64,000 nt of DNA from Erythrobacter sp. (GTDB lineage: Bacteria > Pseudomonadota > Alphaproteobacteria > Sphingomonadales > Sphingomonadaceae). Location: contig JAPYPR010000003.1 in the NCBI GenBank assembly GCA_029937545.1, forward strand, positions 62,001 to 126,000, in the 5' to 3' direction. The notes under the pieces are model-generated. The model was given only the letters and a program-made list of their open reading frames with translations, was not told where the DNA came from and did not search any database. The translations under genes were made by a program, and so were the position numbers. Below are positions 43,405 through 52,221 of this stretch, piece after piece. The stretch's first letter is position 1; each line of letters opens with the position of its first letter.

Positions 43405-43767
43405 TCAGGCCTTTTCCAGCGTGCATTGCAGCGGATGCTGGTTCTGGCGGGCGAAATCCATCACCTGGTTCACCTTGGTCTCGGCCACCTCGTAAGGGAA
43501 GATTCCGCACACGCCGACGCCCTTCTGGTGGACATGCAGCATCACCCGCGTCGCCTCTTCCATGTCCATGCGGAAGAATCGCTTGAGGACGATCACCACG
43601 AACTCCATCGGCGTGTAATCGTCGTTCAGCAGCAGCACCTTGTACTGGCTCGGTTTCTTGGGCTTGGTCCGCGTCTTGGTGGCGACGCCGACTTGGCCAT
43701 CGCCGTCTTGTCCATCGTCGTCGCCCTCGGCGGCGCGGGCGGGAAAGGGAGGAAGGCGGTCGATCAT
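43405..43767 (-). CDS. clpS: ClpS adaptor of the ClpAP protease
   Basis: 120 residues from ATG 43767. A disordered acidic N-terminal tail with [10 protein letters not shown] precedes the ClpS core: [17 protein letters not shown] (substrate-pocket Asn-Asp), [24 protein letters not shown]. It delivers N-degron proteins to ClpAP; the aat gene that makes such N-degrons is also in this window. A TTG ten codons upstream is possible, but ATG gives the usual length. Confidence 0.95.
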   Translation of the reverse strand: MIDRLPPFPARAAEGDDDGQDGDGQVGVATKTRTKPKKPSQYKVLLLNDDYTPMEFVVIVLKRFFRMDMEEATRVMLHVHQKGVGVCGIFPYEVAETKVNQVMDFARQNQHPLQCTLEKA

Positions 43768-43885
43768 TGCAGGCCCATTATCGTAACGCTTTGCCAAATC
43801 GCAAGGCGGACGAGCGTTTCAAGCCACGTTTCGGGTTAAGAAAACGCTGAAATGCCGTGCTGGGCGATCGCAAAATTGAGCGGAC

Positions 43886-43923
43886 GAAAAAAAGGGGCCG
43901 GATGGCGCGATGCCATCCGGCCC
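43886..43923 (-). terminator. Rho-independent terminator after the phasin gene
   Basis: A perfect 12-bp stem GGGCCGGATGGC (43895-43906) / GCCATCCGGCCC (43912-43923) with loop GCGAT. On the leftward strand it is followed by a run of seven T (43887-43893). Confidence 0.92.
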
Positions 43924-43989
43924 GGGTGTCCAATCGCCGGGCGGGGAGAGAGGAGAGAGTGCCCGGCGGATTGAAGCTGGTTATGTCGC

Positions 43990-44835
43990 TTAGGCGGCCT
44001 TGCGGACCTTCTCCGCGGCGAGGCTCATGCGGTTCGAAACCGGTGCGAAGGCTTCGTTGGCGAGCTTCAGCATGGCTTCGGTGTTCTTCGAGGTGGTCGA
44101 AACCATCGCATCGAAGTTGCGGCGCATGATTTCGCCCTGCAGCTGGAGCAGCTCGGTCGGCGACTTCACGGCAGCCATCTTCTTGACATCGGCCTGGACG
44201 GTCTCGGCAGCAGTCTTCGCTTCTTCGACATATGTGCGGCCCATGTCCTGCATGCCCGAAGCGAGGATCTTGCCCGATTCCACGAGAGCTTCGAAATTGC
44301 CCTTCTGGAATTCGACGGTGTCCTTGGTCAGCTCGGTGCCCTTGTCGTAGGCAGCCTTGGCGCGCGTCTGCATGTCGGCAGCAACTTCCTTGGCCTTGGC
44401 GGTGTAGTCGGTGGTCTTGGCGTTCTCGGCGGTGGCCATGATATTTTCCTTCAGCTTGGAAATCGGGGTGGTGTTGGTGGCAGCCGCTTTCTTGCGAGCG
44501 GCGGTAGTCTTCGCGGCAACCGGTGTCTTGGCCGGGGCCTTCTTCTTTGCGACGGTCTTGGCGGCAGCTTTCTTCGGCTTGGCCTTTTTCGGTGCAGCCT
44601 TCTCGGCAGAGACCTTCTTGGGCGTTACCTTCTTCGGCGTTGCCGTCTCGGCAGGCGCGGCGACGGCTTCGGCGACCTTGTCGGTCTTTACCGGGGCTGT
44701 CGTGTCCGCTTCGACAGCTTTTTCGACGGTCTTCGCGCTCACGCTCGACTTGGCGGCGTCGGCAGTCTTCTTCTCCGCCGCGTCGGCGAAAGCCTTCTCG
44801 GCGGCGGCATCGATTTTGCTCTGGCTGTCGGCCAT
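43990..44835 (-). CDS. Phasin with histone H1-like N-terminal tail
   Basis: 281 residues. The first 150 are low-complexity, rich in Lys, Ala and Pro (repeats like KKAKPKK and PAKTPVAAKT), resembling the AlgP/histone H1-like tail of PhaF. The last 135 residues (about 150-281) form a phasin_2 domain: helical EVAADMQTRAKAAYDKG, ALVESGKILASGMQDMGRTYVEEAK and LQLQGEIMRRNFDAMV. Phasins coat PHA granules; the basic tail could bind DNA and spread granules between daughter cells, as PhaF does with its C-terminal tail. Order is reversed here. Two PhaR-like operators precede the gene, which is followed by a strong terminator. Confidence 0.88.
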   Translation of the reverse strand: MADSQSKIDAAAEKAFADAAEKKTADAAKSSVSAKTVEKAVEADTTAPVKTDKVAEAVAAPAETATPKKVTPKKVSAEKAAPKKAKPKKAAAKTVAKKKAPAKTPVAAKTTAARKKAAATNTTPISKLKENIMATAENAKTTDYTAKAKEVAADMQTRAKAAYDKGTELTKDTVEFQKGNFEALVESGKILASGMQDMGRTYVEEAKTAAETVQADVKKMAAVKSPTELLQLQGEIMRRNFDAMVSTTSKNTEAMLKLANEAFAPVSNRMSLAAEKVRKAA

Positions 44836-44851
44836 GGGAACCTCGCTTTTG

Positions 44852-44911
44852 TTGCAGTGCACAAAATAGGCATTGCAGGTGCGAAGTCAAGTGTTTTTGT
44901 GCAGTGCACAA
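44852..44911 (-). promoter_or_regulatory. Two PhaR-like operators upstream of the phasin gene
   Basis: TTGTGCAGTGCACAA (44897-44911) is a palindrome with 7-bp arms around one base. A second copy, TGCAGTGCACAA, lies at 44853-44864 (half of the left arm is missing). Both contain TGC-N3-GCA, the core recognised by the PHA-responsive repressor PhaR. Centres are 47 bp apart, flanking the likely promoter. Confidence 0.6.
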
Positions 44912-44941
44912 TAAAGCGCGACAAGCCGTTATGTCAGAGGG

Positions 44942-46819
44942 TTAGCGCGTGGCGACGTAGCGTCCCGGCGCGTCTTCGATCACTTTGTCGCCCTTGCTGC
45001 CCGGCCTGCGCTTGCCCTTGGCGGGCACGGTTCCGCCATCCTGCTCGCGCAGCCAATCGATCCAGTCGGGCCACCAGCTCCCGGGATGCTCGACCGCGCC
45101 TTCACGGAATTCGGCCAAGGTGCGCGGCTCGCCGTCGTTGAGCCAGTACTGGTACTTGCCCGCATCGGGCGGATTGACCACGCCCGCGATGTGGCCGGAC
45201 CCGGCCAGAACGAACTTGATCGGCCCCTTGAAGTGGTCGGTGATTTTCCAGACACTTTCGGCCGGGGCGATATGGTCTTCCTTGCCGGCCTGCACATAGG
45301 TGGGCGTTTCCACGATCCCGAGATCGATCGGCGTATTGTCGACGCTGAGCGCACCCGGTTCGACGAGCTTGTTGTCCTTGTAGAGATCGCGCAGATATTG
45401 CTGGTGCCACTTGGCGGGCAGGTTGGTGACATCGCCGTTCCAGTGCAGCAGGTCGAAGGCCGGATAATCCTCGCCCAGCAGGTAGTTGTTGACGACATAG
45501 TTCCAGATCAAATCCGTGCCGCGCAGCAAGTTGAAGGCCGCCGCCATATAGCGCCCGTCGAGATAGCCGTCCGCGCTCATTGCCTTGACCATTCCCAGCT
45601 GCTGGTCGTCGACGAAGTTGAGCAGTTCGCCCGCCTTCTCGAAATCCACTTGCGCGGTGAAGAAGGTCGCGCTCTTCACCTTGTCCTGCTCGCCGCGGCG
45701 GTGCAGCAGCGACAGCGTTGCGGCCAGCGTGGTCCCGGCGACGCAATAGCCGATCGCATGGACGGCCGGCACGTTCAGCCGCTCCCGAATGTGGTCCATC
45801 GCGTCCATCTGGGCGCGGACGTAATCGTCCCAGATCACGTCCTTCATGCTGGCATCGGCCGATTTCCAGCTGACCATGAACACGGTCACGCCCTGGTCGA
45901 CCGCCCATTTGACGAAGCTCTTCTTCGCATTGAGATCGAGGATGTAGAAGCGGTTGATCCAGGGCGGGAAGATCACCAGCGGCGTCGCCATCACATTGTC
46001 GGTAGAGGGCGAATACTGGATCAGCTGGTAGAGCGGCGTTTCATGCACCACCTTGCCCGGTGTCACGGCGATATTCTCGCCCAGCGTAAAGGCGCTGGTG
46101 TCCGTGTGGGAAAGCTGGCCGCGCCTGAGATCGTTCAGCAGGTGCTCCATGCCCTTGACCAGATTGTCGCCGCGGCTTTCCAGCGTCCGCTCCATCACCA
46201 CCGGATTGAGGAGGGGGAAATTCGCCGGGCTGGCGGCCTCGGTGATCGCCTTGGTGGTAAAGCGCAGCTGCTCGCGCTTGTCCTCGCTCAGCCCTTCCAT
46301 CTGGTCGACCATGTCGCCCACGCGTTGGGCGAGGAACAGGTAGGTCTGGTGGATGAGCGCAAAGGCGGGATGCGCACGCCACTTGGGGTCGGCGAAGCGG
46401 CGATCCTTCAATGGCATTTCGGGATCGTCCGCAGGGACACCGGTCATTTCGCCCAGGCCGTATTGCCCCAGCACCTGCTGCCACAGCTGCATGCCTTCCT
46501 GCATCAGCTGCTGCTGCTGGGCCGGATCGGCGATCGGCATCTGGCGGAACCAGTCCTGAGCGATGCTCTGCCAGCGCGTGGGGTCGAAATAGGGCGCCAT
46601 GGCCTGCGGATTGGCGAGCTGTTCGGCCTGATACTGCATCCACATGGTTTGCAGCTTCGTGCCGACCTCGGCCCAGTGCTGCGCGTCTTCCGGCTTCATC
46701 GGCGTATCGCCCATTATGCCGCCCGCCATCGCGCCCTGAAACGGCGCGAACATCATCCGCGCCAGCTTGGCCGGGGCTTCGTACATGTTCGTGAAGGGAT
46801 CGGGGCCTGTCTCGGTCAT
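44942..46819 (-). CDS. phaC: Class I poly(3-hydroxyalkanoate) synthase
   Basis: 625 residues. The alpha/beta hydrolase core holds the lipase-like box GYCVAG with nucleophile Cys359, the catalytic Asp in AGKEDHIAP (about 515) and His in GSGHIAGVVNPP (about 542). The conserved PPWINRFYILDL segment and the long N-terminal helical domain (1-200) fit class I enzymes, which polymerise short-chain hydroxyacyl-CoA without PhaE or PhaR subunits. It is followed on the same strand by the phasin gene region. phaA and phaB are not in the window. Confidence 0.95.
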   Translation of the reverse strand: MTETGPDPFTNMYEAPAKLARMMFAPFQGAMAGGIMGDTPMKPEDAQHWAEVGTKLQTMWMQYQAEQLANPQAMAPYFDPTRWQSIAQDWFRQMPIADPAQQQQLMQEGMQLWQQVLGQYGLGEMTGVPADDPEMPLKDRRFADPKWRAHPAFALIHQTYLFLAQRVGDMVDQMEGLSEDKREQLRFTTKAITEAASPANFPLLNPVVMERTLESRGDNLVKGMEHLLNDLRRGQLSHTDTSAFTLGENIAVTPGKVVHETPLYQLIQYSPSTDNVMATPLVIFPPWINRFYILDLNAKKSFVKWAVDQGVTVFMVSWKSADASMKDVIWDDYVRAQMDAMDHIRERLNVPAVHAIGYCVAGTTLAATLSLLHRRGEQDKVKSATFFTAQVDFEKAGELLNFVDDQQLGMVKAMSADGYLDGRYMAAAFNLLRGTDLIWNYVVNNYLLGEDYPAFDLLHWNGDVTNLPAKWHQQYLRDLYKDNKLVEPGALSVDNTPIDLGIVETPTYVQAGKEDHIAPAESVWKITDHFKGPIKFVLAGSGHIAGVVNPPDAGKYQYWLNDGEPRTLAEFREGAVEHPGSWWPDWIDWLREQDGGTVPAKGKRRPGSKGDKVIEDAPGRYVATR

Positions 46820-46834
46820 TGTCGCTCCTGATCT

Positions 46835-46881
46835 TTAGCACGCGCTAATGGGGCAAGCGCAAATTGGGGCAAGCGCGGATT
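46835..46881. promoter_or_regulatory. Palindrome and tandem repeat upstream of phaC
   Basis: TTAGCACGCGCTAA (46835-46848) is an inverted repeat with 5-bp arms, 16 bp before the phaC start. Immediately next is a 16-bp unit repeated twice in tandem: GGGGCAAGCGCAAATT (46850-46865) and GGGGCAAGCGCGGATT (46866-46881), two mismatches. They may be regulator sites for phaC. Confidence 0.4.
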
Positions 46882-46985
46882 GGGTCCGACATAGGATATT
46901 GCGGGTCCGCAAGCACCCAGGCCGATTGCACCTGCACCGTGAATAGGTAATCAGTGTAACTCGTGTAACGCCTTACGGAGCCGGA

Positions 46986-48170
46986 ATGTCCGAAGAATTC
47001 TACCGCATCAAGCGTATGCCCCCCTATGTCATCGCTGAAGTCAACGCGATGCGGCATGCGGCGCGGCAGGCAGGGCGCGACATCATCGACCTCGGCATGG
47101 GCAATCCCGACCAGCCGCCGCCGCAGCACGTCATCGACAAGCTGTGCGAAGTCGCGGCGAAGCCCGACGCACATGGCTATTCACAGTCGAAAGGCATTCC
47201 CGGCCTGCGCCGCGCCCAGGCGAATTACTACCAGCGGCGGTTCGGGGTCGAATTGGATCCGGAACGCGAGGTGGTGGTCACCATGGGATCGAAGGAAGGC
47301 CTATCCTCCATGGCCACCGCCATCAGCGCGCCGGGCGACGTGATCCTGGCACCCAGTCCGGCCTATCCGATCCACACCTATGGCTTCATGATCGCCGGCG
47401 CCACGATCCGCAGCGTGCCGACGACGCCGGACGAGAATTACTGGAAGGCGCTGGACAATGCGATGGCCTACACGGTCCCGCGCCCGACGGTGCTGGTGGT
47501 CAATTATCCCAGCAATCCCACGGCCGAAACGGTCGATCTCGATTTCTACGAGCGGCTGGTCGCGTGGGCCAAGCGCAACGAGGTCTGGGTGCTGTCCGAC
47601 CTTGCCTATTCGGAACTTTATTACGACGGGAAGCCGACTCGCTCGATCCTCGAAGTGCCGGGCGCAAAAGATGTCGCGGTGGAATTCACCTCCATGTCCA
47701 AGACCTTTTCCATGGCCGGCTGGCGGATCGGCTTCTGCGTCGGCAATCCCACGCTGATCGCCGCACTCACGCGGGTGAAGAGCTACCTCGACTATGGCGC
47801 GTTCACTCCGGTGCAGGCCGCAGCCTGCGCGGCGCTCAACGGGCCGCAGGACGTGGTCGAGCAGAACCGCGCCCGCTACCAGTCGCGGCGCGACGTGATG
47901 GTCGAAAGCTTCAGCCGCGCGGGCTGGGCGATCCCCAATCCCCCCGCCAGCATGTTTACCTGGGCCAAGTTGCCGCCGGGCTTCGAGCATATGGGCAGCC
48001 TCGAATTTTCGAAACAGCTGCTGCAGGAGGCCGGTGTCGCGGTGGCGGCCGGCATCGGTTTCGGCGAGGAGGGCGAGGGCCATGTCCGCATCGCCATGGT
48101 CGAGAACGAGCAGCGCATCCGGCAGGCCGCGCGCAACATCAAGAAGTTCCTCTCCGACCACGCGCGCTGA
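46986..48170 (+). CDS. Class I/II aminotransferase, alanine (AlaC/LL-DAP) type
   Basis: 394 residues of fold-type I PLP aminotransferases. The PLP-binding Lys239 is in SMSKTFSMAGWRIGF, the substrate-binding NYPSNPTAE at about 173-181, Tyr region SDLAYSELYYDG, and the final Arg in EGHVRIAMVEN (about 370). The opening FYRIKRMPPYVIAEVNAM and the SKGIPGLRRA box are shared with glutamate-pyruvate aminotransferase AlaC and LL-diaminopimelate aminotransferases; AlaC is more probable in this lineage. It is divergent from phaC. The upstream region holds the repeated GTGTAAC at 46954-46969. Confidence 0.85.
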   Translation: MSEEFYRIKRMPPYVIAEVNAMRHAARQAGRDIIDLGMGNPDQPPPQHVIDKLCEVAAKPDAHGYSQSKGIPGLRRAQANYYQRRFGVELDPEREVVVTMGSKEGLSSMATAISAPGDVILAPSPAYPIHTYGFMIAGATIRSVPTTPDENYWKALDNAMAYTVPRPTVLVVNYPSNPTAETVDLDFYERLVAWAKRNEVWVLSDLAYSELYYDGKPTRSILEVPGAKDVAVEFTSMSKTFSMAGWRIGFCVGNPTLIAALTRVKSYLDYGAFTPVQAAACAALNGPQDVVEQNRARYQSRRDVMVESFSRAGWAIPNPPASMFTWAKLPPGFEHMGSLEFSKQLLQEAGVAVAAGIGFGEEGEGHVRIAMVENEQRIRQAARNIKKFLSDHAR

Positions 48171-48260
48171 GGCGATTGCCGGTCAGGCGTTGCTGGACAG
48201 GCCGGTTGCGATCGGCAACTGTGATCGCGCTCACCCGACCACTTGCACAAAGGATCCAGT

Positions 48261-49055
48261 ATGCAGCCCAACGACCGCGTTTCGATCGAGCTTGGCGACA
48301 ATGGCGTGGCGCAGGTGTGCTTCACCCGCGGCGACAAGATGAACGCGCTCGACCAGGCGCAATTCGCCGGCATCATCGAGGCGGGCGAGGCGCTGCGCGA
48401 GATGGAGGGCCTGCGCGTCGTGGTCCTCTCTGGCGAGGGGCGGGCGTTTTGCGCCGGGCTCGACCTGTCGAACTTCAACGCCGCACCCGATGTCGATCGC
48501 ACGCCGCTGACCGAGCGGACGCACGGCAATGCCAACCAGGCGCAAGAGGTCGCGATGACCTGGCGCAAGTGCCCGGTCCCGGTGATCGCGGCAGTCCACG
48601 GCGTATGCTTCGGCGGCGGACTGCAGATCGCCAGCGGCGCGGACATCCGCGTGATCCACCCCGACACCCGCATGGCGGTGATGGAAATGAAGTGGGGCCT
48701 CGTGCCCGACATGGGCGGCTATGCCTTATGGCGCGGGCTGGTGCGTGACGACGTGCTGCGCGAACTGACCTATACCAACCGCGAATTCACCGGCGCGCAG
48801 GCGCTGGACCTCGGCTTCGCCACCATGGTGGAGGACGATCCCCTCGCCCGCGCCACTGCGCTGGCCGAAATCATCGCCAACAAGAACCCCGCCGCCATCC
48901 GCGGTGCCAAGCGCCTGTTCAAGGTGATGCACGAAGAGGGCGAAGACGCGATCCTGATGGCCGAGAGCGAGGAGCAGGCAGGTATCATCCGCAAGCCCGA
49001 CCAGATCGAGGCGGTGACGGCGGAGATGCAGAAACGCGCGCCGAAGTTTGCGTGA
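48261..49055 (+). CDS. Crotonase / enoyl-CoA hydratase family protein
   Basis: 264 residues of the crotonase fold: NALDQAQF, oxyanion-hole motifs GRAFCAGLDLSNF (about 62-74) and GVCFGGGLQIASGADIR (about 113-129), and the late FTGAQALDLGF. The two catalytic Glu of classical enoyl-CoA hydratase are not both clear: the position after ADIRV is occupied by MKWGLVPDMGG, which suits isomerases and dehalogenases too. Substrate is therefore open. ATG at 48261 with AAAGGA 6 nt upstream is chosen over a TTG 18 bp earlier. Confidence 0.85.
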   Translation: MQPNDRVSIELGDNGVAQVCFTRGDKMNALDQAQFAGIIEAGEALREMEGLRVVVLSGEGRAFCAGLDLSNFNAAPDVDRTPLTERTHGNANQAQEVAMTWRKCPVPVIAAVHGVCFGGGLQIASGADIRVIHPDTRMAVMEMKWGLVPDMGGYALWRGLVRDDVLRELTYTNREFTGAQALDLGFATMVEDDPLARATALAEIIANKNPAAIRGAKRLFKVMHEEGEDAILMAESEEQAGIIRKPDQIEAVTAEMQKRAPKFA

Positions 49056-49104
49056 GGAGGGGAACACTTCCGTTCGAGCTAGCCAGAGCCCGAACGGTCT
49101 ATCC

Positions 49105-50346
49105 TCAAAACATTATCTCTCCCACGATCAGACCCACGGATATCACCGCGCCGGCGATGGGAACCGCGATAGGGACCGTATACGCTGCCTGGTCCGCCGA
49201 CTTTCGGAGTTTCAGCCTGACGAGGGCGAGGTTCGCTGCCGCAAAGACGCTCAGGATGATATAGCTCGTCCAGCCTGCCAGTTGTTCGGTCGGGAAAAAA
49301 AGCGCCAGCATTGCGACAGCAAGGCCCGAAAGGAGGGTTGCGACGACTGGCGTCCCCGTTTTTTCGTTGATTTTAGCAAGCCAGTCAGGGGCGGCGTTCC
49401 TTCGCCTGCTCAGGTCATGCACGACCCTGGGTGCCATGACGATTTGCGCCATCGCGCCATTGACGATCATTGCGAGGCTTACCGCACCAAGCAGGTAGCC
49501 GTTGCCGCCTTTCTCCCGGACCAGATCGACTAGCGGTGCTCTGCTCTCACGCAGAACGTCCGCGGGCAGCACGCTTACCGCCGTTGCGGATACAAGCAGG
49601 TAGAGCAGCAGGGAAGCAATCAGGGTAAACCAGATCGCCCGTGGCATGGCCGTGCTCTGATCTTTGGTTTCTTCACTAAGCGTAACGAGATCCTCGAAGC
49701 CGACATACGCATAGAAGGCCAGGAATGCCGCCGGAAGCATGGCGCCCGCCAGACTTTTTCCTGGCTCGGACCAGGCACTTGCGAATTGCCGCGGGAAATC
49801 GCCCAGGTCGGCCCATCCGTACCAGACCACCCAGAGCAGGCCGCACACGCCGGCAATCGTTGTAATTGCCATGAACCACGAGGATTGCCGGATACCCGCG
49901 ACCGCGAAAGCAGTCAGCGTCGCTGTCAGTATCGGCACGGCCCACCACTTCGAAATCGACAGGAAGACATTCGAATAACCGACGAACCCGGTCACGATCG
50001 CCGCTGCGGATACGATACCTGTCGCGACGATCCCCCAGCCGGCAAGGCCGGTGAGAAGGCGTGACCCGAATCCCGCCGACACATAGGCCGCACTTCCGCC
50101 GCTCTCAGGCAACCGCGTGCATAGTTCAGCATATGACAACGCAGTAAAACCTGCGGCCAGGGACGCTAACAGGAACGCGATCGGAGCCAAGGCTCCGGCA
50201 AGGCCGATGATATCGCCAATCACCACATAGATGCCTGCCCCAACGACTGTGCCCAGACCGTAGAGCATCAGTACCCATGGGCCGATATCGCGGTGAAGGG
50301 TTGGCTGGGTGGGCGAACCGGATGACTGCGCTTGAGTGGGTGCCAT
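49105..50346 (-). CDS. APC family amino acid permease
   Basis: 413 residues with about 11-12 hydrophobic helices. The APC hallmark appears at the start as LMLYGLGTVVGAGIYVVIG, then LAAGFTALSYAELCTRLPESGGSAAYV, and FLAFYAYVGFEDLVTLSEETKD for helices 6-7. It imports or exchanges an amino acid or polyamine with cations. The C-terminus is short. No partner gene is adjacent; it faces away from the HTH gene at 50.5 kb. Confidence 0.9.
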   Translation of the reverse strand: MAPTQAQSSGSPTQPTLHRDIGPWVLMLYGLGTVVGAGIYVVIGDIIGLAGALAPIAFLLASLAAGFTALSYAELCTRLPESGGSAAYVSAGFGSRLLTGLAGWGIVATGIVSAAAIVTGFVGYSNVFLSISKWWAVPILTATLTAFAVAGIRQSSWFMAITTIAGVCGLLWVVWYGWADLGDFPRQFASAWSEPGKSLAGAMLPAAFLAFYAYVGFEDLVTLSEETKDQSTAMPRAIWFTLIASLLLYLLVSATAVSVLPADVLRESRAPLVDLVREKGGNGYLLGAVSLAMIVNGAMAQIVMAPRVVHDLSRRRNAAPDWLAKINEKTGTPVVATLLSGLAVAMLALFFPTEQLAGWTSYIILSVFAAANLALVRLKLRKSADQAAYTVPIAVPIAGAVISVGLIVGEIMF

Positions 50347-50495
50347 ATGCTTACAAACAGCGACGGGCGCGGAAGTTCAAAAGAAAGGTGGATCGAGCGT
50401 ATGGTTCGCGCACGTGAGCGAAGTGGCCGTCGATTTTCCTAGGCGCCGACGCAAACCCCTTTCCTACTCGCGCCGAATTTGCCTTAACCTCGCGG

Positions 50496-51089
50496 ATGAC
50501 GAACCAACCGCACCCCTCCTCGTTCGCGCCCGCCAGCGATTCCGCTACCGAGACGCTCCCTGCAACCCTTGATGCATCCCCCGCCACTCCCTCTACTGCC
50601 GAGCGGCACGACGGCTGGACGCCTGCCAAGCAGGCCGCGTTCCTGCGCGAACTGGGGGCGACGCATAATGTTTCCGCCGCGGCGCGAGCTGTGGGGATGG
50701 GGAGGCAGTCGGCCTACAAGCTGCGCGCGCGGCTCCGCGGGACACCGTTCGATCGCGCGTGGGAGGCGGCCTTCGCCTCGCGCTTCGACGCGCTGGCCGA
50801 AGCGGCGCTCGATCGGGCATTGAACGGGGTCGAGGTCCCGCACTTCTACAATGGCGAGCTGATCGGCACCTCGCGCAAATACGACGATCGGCTGACCTTG
50901 TCGCTGCTCGCCATGCGGCGCGAACTCGTGCGCAAGCCGAAATACGATTTCCTGCCCGAAGCCGCCTATGAAACCGGCGATCTCGCTGCGCTGGCCGACC
51001 GGGTGGAGCAGGGGCCAGAGCAATGGCGGTCGAATGCCGATGCCGAATGCAAGGCCCGCAAGAAGGCGAAGAAGGCGAGCGGCAAGTAA
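50496..51089 (+). CDS. Unrecognised protein with a helix-turn-helix
   Basis: 197 residues, not assigned. A Ser/Thr/Pro/Ala-rich disordered N-terminus (1-38) precedes a probable helix-turn-helix in NVSAAARAVGMGRQSAYKLRARL (about 58-80), then helical FDRAWEAAFASRFDALAEAALDRALNG, a tyrosine-rich VPHFYNGELIGTSRKYDDRL and a basic Lys-rich tail. It resembles small HTH proteins near terminase genes and solitary regulators alike. No phage gene is nearby. A 13-G tract follows the stop by 5 bp. Confidence 0.7.
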   Translation: MTNQPHPSSFAPASDSATETLPATLDASPATPSTAERHDGWTPAKQAAFLRELGATHNVSAAARAVGMGRQSAYKLRARLRGTPFDRAWEAAFASRFDALAEAALDRALNGVEVPHFYNGELIGTSRKYDDRLTLSLLAMRRELVRKPKYDFLPEAAYETGDLAALADRVEQGPEQWRSNADAECKARKKAKKASGK

Positions 51090-51094
51090 GGTGC

Positions 51095-51107
51095 GGGGGG
51101 GGGGGGG
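51095..51107. repeat. Homopolymer of 13 G
   Basis: An uninterrupted G13 run, 5 bp after the stop of the HTH gene and 114 bp from the convergent thioesterase gene. It is the longest mononucleotide run seen in the window, and outside coding sequence. Confidence 0.95.
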
Positions 51108-51220
51108 CAGCCCGCGCAGTGCCGCTCTTGCGAAAAAGAGATCAATGCGTTTTGTAACAGTGTTTTAGCGCATATCACAAATGGGCGACAGGGTGTCGCC
51201 TTTGTCGCCGCAGTGTCGCC

Positions 51221-52012
51221 CTAACCGAACACCGCCACGCACTGCATTCCGTCGAGCACCTGTTTGCCGTCCGCGTTCCACAGGCGCAGCCGCTCGCTCG
51301 AATAGCCGGCATCGGCATGCTGGCTGGCATTCTCGGACAGCCACCAGCCGTCGCGCGTCGTCGGTTCGGTGTCGAGCAGGTTGAACGACCAGTTGATCGA
51401 GCTGATCGGGCCCTGCCGCTCCATCGCGCGCATCGCGCCGGGTGGCAGGACGTCGCCGAGCAGGATGAGCTCGCTGACGGGGTCGAGGCCTTCGCGCTCG
51501 GTCAGCCGCGCCCAGCGGCGCACCACCGGATCGCCAGGGCCGCGCATCTCCTGCGCGCGCAGGATCTCGAAATTGTTCTGGATGAAGGCGAGGCCCTTGC
51601 CATTCATCGCCGGTTCCTGGTCTTCCGGCGCGCCGGGCCAGCTCTCGACCGGTGCGGCGGGGTGCACGGCATTAGGCTCGCGCGCTGTGCCGAACAGCCA
51701 GAAGGCGGTGAGGGTGCATTTGCCCTCGCACCAGATCTCGCTGCGCACCTGCGCCACATTGCGCCCCTGCCGCACGATCTCGCGCCGCAGTTCCACCTCC
51801 GGCCCGGTCGGTGCGACAAATGCCACCTGGCCAGCGCGCAGCGGCGGCAGGTCGGGAAAGGCGCGCACGGCGGCGAGATAGGCGATCAGGGCGGAGGCGC
51901 CGCCATAAAGGGTGCGCCCCTGCATCCAGTTGTCGAGGCCGCTGAAACGGGTCGCGCCGCCTTCGGCGGTGACGGGGTCGATAAGATCGGCAAGGCTCAT
52001 GGGGGCTGTCAT
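51221..52012 (-). CDS. Acyl-CoA thioesterase, double hot-dog type
   Basis: 263 residues with two hot-dog halves: GLDNWMQGRTLYGGASALIAYLAA (about 23-46, first half) and INWSFNLLDTEPTTRDGWWLSENASQHADAGYSSERLRLWNADGKQVLDGMQCVAVFG in pieces at the C-terminus. It fits the TesB-like thioesterase family 3 that hydrolyses acyl-CoA; the substrate chain is unknown. It converges on the HTH gene, and is followed on the other side by the tRNA pair. Confidence 0.8.
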   Translation of the reverse strand: MTAPMSLADLIDPVTAEGGATRFSGLDNWMQGRTLYGGASALIAYLAAVRAFPDLPPLRAGQVAFVAPTGPEVELRREIVRQGRNVAQVRSEIWCEGKCTLTAFWLFGTAREPNAVHPAAPVESWPGAPEDQEPAMNGKGLAFIQNNFEILRAQEMRGPGDPVVRRWARLTEREGLDPVSELILLGDVLPPGAMRAMERQGPISSINWSFNLLDTEPTTRDGWWLSENASQHADAGYSSERLRLWNADGKQVLDGMQCVAVFG

Positions 52013-52127
52013 TGCGGTTGAGCGTGCGTCCGTCCAGAGTGACGTTACGGAAGGGTGTCACGCGGCGATTGCCAAGCCCGCGCAGAATCGCTAGTGCGCC
52101 GCTTCCCTTGCCGAGAGGCAAGGGCGA

Positions 52128-52201
52128 GGCCCGATGGCGGAGTGGTTACGCAGAGGACTGCAAATCCTTGCACGCCGGTTCGATTCCGGCTCGGGCCTCC
52201 A
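52128..52201 (+). tRNA. tRNA-Cys (GCA anticodon)
   Basis: Acceptor GGCCCGA/TCGGGCC, anticodon loop CTGCAAA with GCA at 52160-52162, T-arm GGTTCGATTCC, discriminator T and encoded CCA. Confidence 0.96.
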
Positions 52202-52221
52202 CTTCCCGCCCTTGGGAATGT

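Noticed and set aside
45086-46831. A 581-codon open frame antisense to phaC
   Set aside because: phaC carries an intact catalytic triad and family motifs; the antisense frame shows only compositional bias.
46835-46848. CIRCE heat-shock element before phaC
   Set aside because: TTAGCAC matches the CIRCE start, but the 9-bp spacer and GAGTGCTAA half are absent.
50496-51089. Phage terminase small subunit
   Set aside because: The HTH is compatible, but no large terminase, portal or capsid gene is nearby.
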